64,000 nt of DNA from positions 23,378 through 87,377 of the forward strand of contig CALJKR010000051.1 of the NCBI GenBank assembly GCA_937974555.1, given 5' to 3'. A program made the position numbers and the translations under genes. Below the pieces are notes generated by a model. It was given only the letters and a program-made list of their open reading frames with translations. It did no database searches and was not told where the DNA came from. The stretch is from an uncultured Flavobacteriales bacterium. GTDB taxonomy: Bacteria > Bacteroidota > Bacteroidia > Flavobacteriales_D > Sanyastnellaceae. Below are positions 35,396 to 42,113 of this stretch, piece by piece (positions within the stretch are counted from its first letter, which is position 1; the number at the start of each line of letters is the position of its first letter).

Positions 35396-36880
35396 ATGGG
35401 ATTGAAAGGTTGGCTCGCCATTCCTTTGGCGAAGTGGGTAAGGAAAAAAGTGTTGAAGGATAGCCACAACGCGATTCAGCACCAAAAAAATATTTTGAAC
35501 CAATTGGTTCGGCAAGCCCATAACACCCTTTACGGAAAGGACCACGGTTTTGATCAAATCGCTGATTATGCAGGGTTTGTATTGGCCAATCCCATTCATC
35601 AATATGAGGATTTAATCCCGTACATCGATCGCGTCAAGGCAGGAGAACGCGATGTTCTTTGGCCGGGATTGCCGTTGTACTTTGCAAAAACTTCTGGCAC
35701 CACTGCAGGGGCCAAATACATCCCCATCAGTCATGAGAGCATGCCGCATCACATTGCGGCCGCCCGAAACGCGCTGTTGTGTTATATCGCCATCAGCGGT
35801 AACCACCACTTTGTAGATGGCAAAATGATTTTCCTCCAAGGGAGCCCCGCTTTGGATTACCTGAAGTCCGGCATTGCCGTAGGGCGATTGAGTGGCATTG
35901 TGGCTCATCATATCCCACAATACCTTCAAAAAAATCGGCTGCCCAAATACGAAACCAATTGTATCGAGGACTGGGAAACCAAAGTAAACACCATCGCCAA
36001 AGAAACCATCCCCCATGACATGCGCCTGATATCCGGCATTCCAAGCTGGGTGCAGATGTATTTTGAAACCCTAATCCAGCAAACGGGAAAGAAAAGTGTT
36101 CGAGAGATCTTTCCCAATTTCAGCCTATTCGTTTTTGGTGGTGTACACTATGAGCCTTACCGAAAAAAGATGGAAACCCTAATGGGTGGTAAAATTGATA
36201 CAGTAGAAACCTTTCCCGCAAGCGAAGGATTCTTTGCCTATCAAGATGACATTCACCGTGATGATTTGCTTTTAAATACAAACGCCGGAATTTTTTATGA
36301 GTTCATTGAAGCCGCACATTATTTTGACGAAAATCCAAAAAGAATTCCGCTTTGGGAAGTAGAGGAAAACGTTCAATACGCTCTAATTCTCAGCTCCAAT
36401 GCGGGATTGTGGAGTTACAGCATCGGTGATACAATAAAGTTTACATCTACGCAACCGTATCGAATCAAAGTAACCGGAAGAATCAAGCACTACACCAGCG
36501 CATTTGGTGAACACGTTATTGCCGAGGAGGTAGAAAAAACCATGCAATTGGCGATGGAAGAATTCAATTTCTCCATATCTGAATTTCATGTTGCTCCCCA
36601 AGTCCATGTTGCGGATGAATTGCCCTACCACGAGTGGTTCATTGAAGCAGAAAGGCAGCCCGATGATTTGGAGGGATTACGCGCATTCATGGATCAATGC
36701 ATGACCCAACAAAATATTTACTACCGTGATTTGATTGAGGGTAAAGTACTTCAACCTTTAAAAATAACCTGGGTAAGAAAAAACGCATTCCAAGAAGCCA
36801 TGAAAAAAAATGGAAAGCTAGGCGGACAAAACAAAGTGCCGCGCCTAGCCAACCATCGAGAATTTGCCGACCTTTTCTAA
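35396..36880 (+). CDS. GH3 auxin-responsive promoter family protein
   Basis: 494 residues of the acyl-adenylate-forming GH3 fold. KTSGTTAGAKYIPIS is the P-loop-like ATP motif (about residue 97), FPASEGFFAYQ the AMP-binding motif (about residue 282), and YSIGDTIKFTSTQPYRIKVTGR carries the conserved Asp. Plant GH3 enzymes join amino acids to auxin or jasmonate; bacterial members have no known substrate. It sits 1 nt after the T9SS cargo gene and its last 4 nt overlap the convergent receptor gene. Confidence 0.9.
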   Translation: MGLKGWLAIPLAKWVRKKVLKDSHNAIQHQKNILNQLVRQAHNTLYGKDHGFDQIADYAGFVLANPIHQYEDLIPYIDRVKAGERDVLWPGLPLYFAKTSGTTAGAKYIPISHESMPHHIAAARNALLCYIAISGNHHFVDGKMIFLQGSPALDYLKSGIAVGRLSGIVAHHIPQYLQKNRLPKYETNCIEDWETKVNTIAKETIPHDMRLISGIPSWVQMYFETLIQQTGKKSVREIFPNFSLFVFGGVHYEPYRKKMETLMGGKIDTVETFPASEGFFAYQDDIHRDDLLLNTNAGIFYEFIEAAHYFDENPKRIPLWEVEENVQYALILSSNAGLWSYSIGDTIKFTSTQPYRIKVTGRIKHYTSAFGEHVIAEEVEKTMQLAMEEFNFSISEFHVAPQVHVADELPYHEWFIEAERQPDDLEGLRAFMDQCMTQQNIYYRDLIEGKVLQPLKITWVRKNAFQEAMKKNGKLGGQNKVPRLANHREFADLF

Positions 36881-39144
36881 TCTTTGTTTCCACCCAACCG
36901 GAGTCGGTAGCCCAAATAAAACATCCTTCCAAAGGCAGGCGCATAAGCGAAGTTGCCGTCTAAAACGGTTGGACTCGTATCTTCAGGAAAGCTCAAGGGA
37001 TTTGGGGTATGATAAATAACCACCCGCTTTTGTTGAAAATTGAATAGATTTTCACATCCAAAATACATATCCCACTTTTCCTCCTTGGCTAACGATATTT
37101 GAGCATTTACAATCCAATAAGCGGGAGAATAATCACCGACAACATATAAGTAATCCTCATGAATAGGCATTCTCTGTCCATCACTCCATTTGGCAGTAGC
37201 ATCGAAAAGAATGCGATTCTTTTCTCTGCCAAACATCTTTGTACTATAGGACACATTGGTAAAAAATTTATTTCTGCTAACAAATGGCAATGCCCTCCTG
37301 CCAGATGCATAGTCCAAATAGGCATTAACGTATCGATAAGCCAATCTAACTTCCAACCTTTTTAAGGGAGAAAATTGTGATTCAAATTGGGCCGTTTGAG
37401 AAATTGATTTTGCCCCGTTCTTAGAATCCAATGTATACATTTTTAAATACCCAAAAGTGTCCCAATCCATGACTACTTGCTGATCAAACATCGTCTGAAA
37501 AACATCAAAACTCCAGTTTAAATCACGGTAAAACAATTTTGTATTGCCTGACAAAACAAATCCCAAATTGGTGGCTGACTCCATGGGTAATCCATTGGGA
37601 TAAGCGGCATTGTATTGTGTAACTTGTACAATGCGGTTTGAGGCCAAAATACCCGGATTGTCTAAAATCGGATTCACCACACGTCGTCCCTTACCTGCCA
37701 TCACTTTCACATGTATGTTCTCGTTAATGGAATACCTGAAATGAATACGTGGTGTAAACAATGATCCGAAATAATTGTGGTAATCATAGCGCATACCCAA
37801 AATCATTTGAAACTTATCCTCCTCGTTCCAAGAAAACTCAGAAAAGGCACCTACCACATTTTCCGTTCGATTGAACTCTCCCCATTGATAAAATTTTTCA
37901 CGGTATTCATCCCAATTCCAAGACACACCATTGGTCCACTTGATATCATGTGTCCACTCTAAGGCGTGCATCGCCACAGCCCGTAGGTTTCTTTGTTCTC
38001 CTTGGTATACACTTGGATTGTGCGGCAGCCCCAGTTGGGTATTTCCCATTTTATATGCCGTGTAGCTGACCTGCGTACCAATGCTCTGCTCCTTCTCTCG
38101 ATCCAAAATCCATCCATTTTTCAGAAAAATGCCATAGCGTTCATTGGTGTTATGTAATTTCAAAGGATTTCCCAACGTACTATACTTTCCGGTTTCTGTC
38201 TTATACCTCAATTGGGTAAAAGTATAATCACCCCGATAACCATGTTTACCCTCATAACTTGCATGCAGTCTTCCGTTCAATTCATTACCTATAGGATTAT
38301 CCAGAAAATTATCATTATTCATGTCATATTTACTGGGCGTTATTGCCAAATGGGTAGACCAATCCCACTTGAAACGTTCTCCAATGGAATGCTTTGAAAC
38401 GGCATTCCATTCATAGCGACCCTGAAAGCCGACATATCCATTTAAGAAAAATCGCTCTTTCATTTCGTCTGCCTTGTGTGAGACATTGATTTGACCTGCG
38501 ATGCTTTCGTATCCTGGAATAATCGATCCTGCACCTTTGGAAATGTTGATCTCCTTAATCCATGGCCCCGGCTCCCAGCCCAAGCCATAAACAGAGGCCA
38601 AACCCCTGAGGTCAGGAATATTATCCGACATCAATTGCGCATACTTGCCGTCAAGACCCAACATCTTGATTTGTCTCGTTCCTGAAATTCCGTCCGTAAA
38701 AGAGGCGTCCACACTGGCGTTGGTCTCAAAACTCTCCGATAAATTGCAGCAAGCCGCTTTGCACAATTCCTTTTCAGTCATGGTTTGAAAAAGATGAGGG
38801 TCTTTGCCATGAAAATGCTGACTGCCTGCATGCTCCTCAATTTCCAATTTTTCCATTTCGTTGATTTTTAATTCAACCAAATACTCGGATTGCTCAGAAA
38901 TCATTACTTCCATAGGATGATAAGGTATCAATTGAAAAACCAATATCCCATGATTGGGTATTCTGCCGATGGCAAATCTTCCGTCTGATTGGGTAATGGT
39001 GCCGGCTTGGCTGTCCTTCCAAAAAACAGCAACATACTCCAACGGGGTGCCTGTATCAGCATCTCGCACTACTCCCGTCACTGACTGTGTCCATGCTCCA
39101 AATCCCATCAGCGCAAAGGACAACATGATGATAATCGTACGCAT
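36877..39144 (-). CDS. TonB-dependent receptor, metal-related
   Basis: 755 residues. A signal peptide (SFALMGFGAWTQ) is followed by a CarboxypepD_reg-like domain (SVTGVVRDADTGTPLEYVAVF), a plug (residues about 125-240, IKMLGLDGKYAQLMSDNIP, KGAGSIIPGYESIAGQINV) and a 22-strand-type barrel ending YLGYRLRLGGNKD. The plug begins with ELCKAACCNLSESFETN, a Cys-containing form I associate with receptors found beside heavy-metal proteins. The start at 39144 overlaps the HMA gene stop by one base (TGATG). Last gene of a three-gene operon; probable copper or other metal or metallophore uptake (inference). Confidence 0.87.
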   Translation of the reverse strand: MRTIIIMLSFALMGFGAWTQSVTGVVRDADTGTPLEYVAVFWKDSQAGTITQSDGRFAIGRIPNHGILVFQLIPYHPMEVMISEQSEYLVELKINEMEKLEIEEHAGSQHFHGKDPHLFQTMTEKELCKAACCNLSESFETNASVDASFTDGISGTRQIKMLGLDGKYAQLMSDNIPDLRGLASVYGLGWEPGPWIKEINISKGAGSIIPGYESIAGQINVSHKADEMKERFFLNGYVGFQGRYEWNAVSKHSIGERFKWDWSTHLAITPSKYDMNNDNFLDNPIGNELNGRLHASYEGKHGYRGDYTFTQLRYKTETGKYSTLGNPLKLHNTNERYGIFLKNGWILDREKEQSIGTQVSYTAYKMGNTQLGLPHNPSVYQGEQRNLRAVAMHALEWTHDIKWTNGVSWNWDEYREKFYQWGEFNRTENVVGAFSEFSWNEEDKFQMILGMRYDYHNYFGSLFTPRIHFRYSINENIHVKVMAGKGRRVVNPILDNPGILASNRIVQVTQYNAAYPNGLPMESATNLGFVLSGNTKLFYRDLNWSFDVFQTMFDQQVVMDWDTFGYLKMYTLDSKNGAKSISQTAQFESQFSPLKRLEVRLAYRYVNAYLDYASGRRALPFVSRNKFFTNVSYSTKMFGREKNRILFDATAKWSDGQRMPIHEDYLYVVGDYSPAYWIVNAQISLAKEEKWDMYFGCENLFNFQQKRVVIYHTPNPLSFPEDTSPTVLDGNFAYAPAFGRMFYLGYRLRLGGNKD

Positions 39145-39485
39145 CAGTGATTTTTTAATTCGCGGTATCTGCAACAGCGATGTACTTGATTGTATTGCTC
39201 TTCCGTTGCGATGCTCTTCTCCGTATCATACCCAGCGACGTTTAACAAACGATGCATCTCCTCGATACTGATTTTTGAAGGCTTATAAATCACCTTGATT
39301 TGATGGGTATCCAAGTTATAGTCCGCTACCATAACTCCTTTAACATCTAAAGCGTTTTCGATGGTTTTTTCGCACATGCCGCAGACTCCAGCTACCCAAA
39401 AAGAGGTTTCCTCCGTCTTTTTACTTTGCGCCATTAATGCGCTTGCAGTTGCTACAAAGAGCAACATTAAAATATTTTTTTTCAT
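39144..39485 (-). CDS. Periplasmic heavy-metal-associated (HMA) domain protein
   Basis: 113 residues with a signal peptide (MLLFVATASALMAQ). The HMA fold carries VCGMCEKTIENALDVKGV (Cys-x-x-Cys metal site, about residue 35) and IEEMHRLLNVAGYDTEKS. A Cys pair in HRCCRYRE near the C-terminus could add a site. HMA proteins bind soft metals such as Cu(I) or Hg(II). Being exported and followed by a TonB receptor suggests transfer of metal to or from the outer membrane. Confidence 0.85.
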   Translation of the reverse strand: MKKNILMLLFVATASALMAQSKKTEETSFWVAGVCGMCEKTIENALDVKGVMVADYNLDTHQIKVIYKPSKISIEEMHRLLNVAGYDTEKSIATEEQYNQVHRCCRYRELKNH

Positions 39486-39524
39486 TTGATTTTGATTGAT
39501 TTACGTGATTGAATTTGAATAAAC

Positions 39525-39923
39525 TCAAACCACATCATCGTAAAACAACCACTGCGAAAAAAGAATCGTTCGCTCCTGAATCAAAGGAGGCGCTTTGATT
39601 TCTCTTCTAAAAGAAGTCTCAAATTCCAATAACTCAAGCCCAACCAGCGGTTTGCTCAACTTTTCAATTATCGTAGGCGAGATAAAAACACGCAATAAAC
39701 CTGTAGCGGGTTGATCGTCAACCACCAATTGCAAAGATTCCTCTTGACAACAATCATTTGCCCATGCTGACTCATGTCCATGCTCATGATCATCACAACA
39801 GTCATCGATGGGTACAAACCAAGACTGCTCTGTCCCGCAGCAACAACCATGGAAATAAATGGTTGGGGAAAGCGACACCAAGGTGTAGACAACCAGAATG
39901 ATATAGACTTTCCATTTTTGCAC
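39525..39923 (-). CDS. Cys/His-rich membrane-anchored protein of the metal operon
   Basis: 132 residues. A GTG start is followed by a hydrophobic N-terminal helix (VYIILVVYTLVSLSPTIYF) and a metal-binding-like stretch (HGCCCGTEQ, DDCCDDHEHGHES, NDCCQEES), then a polar tail ending LFSQWLFYDDVV. It resembles the short HYC_CC_PP-type proteins found next to copper genes in Bacteroidota; I am not certain of the family. It is first in the operon with the HMA protein (39 nt gap) and the receptor. TATTTTTG ends 4 nt before the GTG. Confidence 0.7.
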   Translation of the reverse strand: MQKWKVYIILVVYTLVSLSPTIYFHGCCCGTEQSWFVPIDDCCDDHEHGHESAWANDCCQEESLQLVVDDQPATGLLRVFISPTIIEKLSKPLVGLELLEFETSFRREIKAPPLIQERTILFSQWLFYDDVV

Positions 39924-39927
39924 GAGT

Positions 39928-39935
39928 CAAAAATA
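39928..39935 (-). promoter_or_regulatory. -7 box of the metal operon
   Basis: Minus strand TATTTTTG (perfect TAnnTTTG) ends 4 nt before the GTG start at 39923. No clear TTG is seen about 20 nt upstream. Confidence 0.45.
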
Positions 39936-39974
39936 AGCATTAAATCTGAAGTTCGATTCGCGTATAACACACTT

Positions 39975-39982
39975 TATATTTG
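39975..39982 (+). promoter_or_regulatory. -7 box of udk
   Basis: TATATTTG (perfect TAnnTTTG) ends 4 nt before the udk ATG at 39987, again implying a leaderless mRNA. It is 40 nt from the divergent box of the metal operon. Confidence 0.5.
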
Positions 39983-39986
39983 TGCA

Positions 39987-40607
39987 ATGAACCCCATGAT
40001 CATCGGAATTGCAGGAGGCAGTGGCGCAGGAAAAACCACTTTTCTTCGCGCATTGACAGACCATTTTGATTCGCATCAATTGGCTTTGGTTTCTCAGGAC
40101 AACTATTACAAGCCAAAGGAATTGCAACAGGCAGACGAGAACGGCATCATCAACTTTGATTTGCCATCCTCTATCGATCATTTGCATTTTGTAAAGGACA
40201 TGGAGGATTTGGCGTCGGGGCAATCCATCACCAAATTGGAATACAACTTCAACAATCCGGCATGGAAACCGCAGCCCATAGAAGTTCATCCAGCACCCGT
40301 AATCGTCATGGAAGGATTGTTTGTTTTTCATTTTTCTGAAATCATGAATCGGCTCCATTACAAAGTGTTTTTGGATGCGCACATTGATTTAAGGCTCAGC
40401 CGAAGAATTAGGAGAGACAGCAAGCAAAGAGGGTATCCAGAGCATGAAGTGAGATACCAATGGGACAACCACGTTAGACCCGCAGAACTTAAATATTTAG
40501 AGCCGCACAAATCAAGCTGCGAGCTTGTCGTAGACAACAGTCACAGTTACGATGACGGATTGGCCGTTTTGGTTGAGGTCATTCAAAAGCATCTAGACAA
40601 CCTTTGA
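39987..40607 (+). CDS. udk: Uridine kinase
   Basis: 206 residues. Phosphorylates uridine and cytidine in pyrimidine salvage. Walker A GGSGAGKTTF, VSQDNYYKPKELQ, DLPSSIDH, FLDAHIDLRLSRRIRRDSKQRGYP and YLEPHKSSCELVVDN match the Udk family. The ATG at 39987 gives MNPMIIGIAGGSGAG, the normal N-terminus; longer frames extend through the opposite-strand metal gene and are discarded. Confidence 0.95.
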   Translation: MNPMIIGIAGGSGAGKTTFLRALTDHFDSHQLALVSQDNYYKPKELQQADENGIINFDLPSSIDHLHFVKDMEDLASGQSITKLEYNFNNPAWKPQPIEVHPAPVIVMEGLFVFHFSEIMNRLHYKVFLDAHIDLRLSRRIRRDSKQRGYPEHEVRYQWDNHVRPAELKYLEPHKSSCELVVDNSHSYDDGLAVLVEVIQKHLDNL

Positions 40608-40645
40608 ACAATTGAATAATCCCTTTGTTTTAGAGAAAAAGAAAA

Positions 40646-40996
40646 ATGAAAAAAATATTTGTTTTAGCCAACTGTGGCACTTGTCAAAGAATTTTAGGAG
40701 AGTTAGGAACCAAAACCAAGGGGTACGAGATTCAGGACATCAAAACAGAAAAAATCAGCGCCAAGGATTTGGATGAAATGAAAAAATTGGCCGGTAGTTA
40801 TGAAGCCCTATTTAGTCGTGTTGCTATGAAGTACCGCTCCATGGGTTTAAATGAAATGGACTTAACAGAAAAGGACTACAGGAAATACATCTTGGAAGAG
40901 TACACCTTCTTAAAGCGCCCTGTAATTGTAAATGGCGACGCCATATTTATCGGCAATAGCAAAAAAGTGGTAGAGGCGGCGAAAAGTGGCATGTAA
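40646..40996 (+). CDS. ArsC/Spx-like thioredoxin-fold protein
   Basis: 116 residues. ANCGTCQRILGEL has the N-terminal CxxC position of ArsC-family proteins, and KRPVIVNGDAIFIGNSKKV near the end is the conserved Pro-containing strand. Spx/ArsC-type proteins act as arsenate reductases or as redox regulators; the second Cys (CGTC) favours the thioredoxin-like YffB/Spx side, but this is not certain. It lies 38 nt after udk and 2 nt before the stop of the convergent transposase gene. Confidence 0.82.
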   Translation: MKKIFVLANCGTCQRILGELGTKTKGYEIQDIKTEKISAKDLDEMKKLAGSYEALFSRVAMKYRSMGLNEMDLTEKDYRKYILEEYTFLKRPVIVNGDAIFIGNSKKVVEAAKSGM

Positions 40997-40998
40997 CT

Positions 40999-41391
40999 TC
41001 ATTGATACCTGGGCTGCCGTCCATGTTTATGCTTTTGATTTCTGATATAGGCGTGAACAATTTTCACTCGCTCATCACTTAGACTGGTGGCCCAAAATCC
41101 GTCTTGCCATTTAAAATGTTCTGGAATAATGTTGTTCTTATTTACAAAATAAGAAGTGCTGCCTTTGACTTGTTGCATGATCCTATCCAGAGGAACTTTG
41201 GGGTTGAGAGAAAACAAACAATGGACATGATCCTGCATGCCATTGATCGCCTTCACCCGACATCCCATCTTCAGAAATTGTTGTTGCATGTGCTGATGGA
41301 TGGGGCGTTCCTTATCCAAATGGATGTAGAAATTTCTGTATTTGGTGGACCACACAGCATGAATCCAAATGCGAACGTAAGAATTAGGCAT
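40999..41391 (-). CDS. IS200/REP-associated tyrosine (Y1) transposase-like protein
   Basis: 130 residues. The HUH motif is HVH (55-57, in QDHVHCLFSL) and the catalytic Tyr is probably Tyr115 in VHAYIRNQKHKHG. WIHAVWSTKYR at the N-terminus is the usual IS200 TnpA start. The enzyme cuts and joins single-stranded DNA at hairpins. Directly upstream (41503-41678) lie palindromes of REP type, so it may be a domesticated REP-associated transposase (RAYT) rather than an active IS. No TnpB is adjacent. Confidence 0.88.
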   Translation of the reverse strand: MPNSYVRIWIHAVWSTKYRNFYIHLDKERPIHQHMQQQFLKMGCRVKAINGMQDHVHCLFSLNPKVPLDRIMQQVKGSTSYFVNKNNIIPEHFKWQDGFWATSLSDERVKIVHAYIRNQKHKHGRQPRYQ

Positions 41392-41502
41392 TGAAAAAAA
41401 TTTACTTTCAAATTTATTTCCTCAATTGCTTACCCCCTAAAAATAGCGACTATAAATTATAGGCATATTATACAATTAAAATATACATAATCTCGCATAA
41501 CA

Positions 41503-41586
41503 CCTAAACCTTTCCCGTGGATCCTTCCCCTAAACTGTTCCCGTGGATCCTTCCCCTAAACCTTTCCCGTGGACTTCAGTCCACGG
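41503..41586. repeat. 26-bp tandem repeats ending in a REP-like palindrome
   Basis: Units begin CCTAAAC at 41503, 41529 and 41555. Units 1 and 2 continue CCGTGGATCCTTCC; unit 3 continues into the complete palindrome CCGTGGACT-TC-AGTCCACGG (41567-41586, 9-bp arms). The truncated units look like half-REPs. The palindrome is followed by CTCACATCACA, which recurs after the REP at 47921. Confidence 0.85.
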
Positions 41587-41626
41587 CTCACATCACATCA
41601 CCTTCCATCAACATCCCCAATGAAAC

Positions 41627-41646
41627 CCGTGGGCTTCAGCCCCCGG
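41627..41646. repeat. REP-like palindrome, imperfect
   Basis: CCGTGGGCTTCAGCCCCCGG: same family, one mismatch in the stem (A to C in the right arm). Confidence 0.8.
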
Positions 41647-41658
41647 TCTTCCCTAAAA

Positions 41659-41678
41659 CAGTGGGCTAAAGCCCACTG
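41659..41678. repeat. REP-like palindrome
   Basis: CAGTGGGCT-AA-AGCCCACTG, perfect 9-bp arms. It lies 13 nt before the 3' end of the small restriction-operon gene (41691, minus strand) and could also end its transcript. Confidence 0.8.
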
Positions 41679-41690
41679 CCAACAAACCAC

Positions 41691-42113
41691 TTACCTTGTG
41701 CCTTCCGAAAGGACTTTAAATATCTCTTTCCAATCTTTCATTTCCTCCCATGTCATCATCATTTGGAAAATTGAACGCAGTAGCCAAACTCCATTCGGCG
41801 TATGCAAACAAACCGCATAGTCGACTTTTCCCCAACCCAGCAGCATTTTACTCAACAGACTGGATCCTGGCAACTCTTTATTTTGGGTCAATAGAAATCC
41901 CATTACCTCATCTTCATCCTTAAATTCTTGATGGATACAATAACCAATAACAGGATTCGGGGTATGTCTCGATTTCTTAAAATAAAAATGACACGGAATG
42001 GTTTCCTGACCTATCTCAAAACTGACGAATTCCTTTTCTTCACTTTGTCCTAAGATTTGATCATCACCAATAATCCATTTCGTCGGAAAGAAAATATTCT
42101 TACTCCCTGCCAT
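41691..42113 (-). CDS. Small third protein of the type III restriction operon
   Basis: 140 residues, no signal or membrane segment, mixed alpha/beta with many aromatic residues (HFYFKKSRHTPNPVIGYC, WGKVDYAVCLHTPNGVWLL). I do not recognise a family. It starts 14 nt inside the end of res and runs in the same direction, so it is co-translated with the restriction genes. It lies between res and the REP repeats, inside the island boundary. It could be an accessory, a regulator or a passenger gene. Confidence 0.6.
   Translation of the reverse strand: MAGSKNIFFPTKWIIGDDQILGQSEEKEFVSFEIGQETIPCHFYFKKSRHTPNPVIGYCIHQEFKDEDEVMGFLLTQNKELPGSSLLSKMLLGWGKVDYAVCLHTPNGVWLLRSIFQMMMTWEEMKDWKEIFKVLSEGTR

Noticed and set aside
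41503..41586. 26-bp direct repeats considered as a CRISPR or origin iteron
   Set aside because: Units are contiguous without spacers, match half of a nearby palindrome, and sit beside a REP-type transposase; no cas or replication genes are near.
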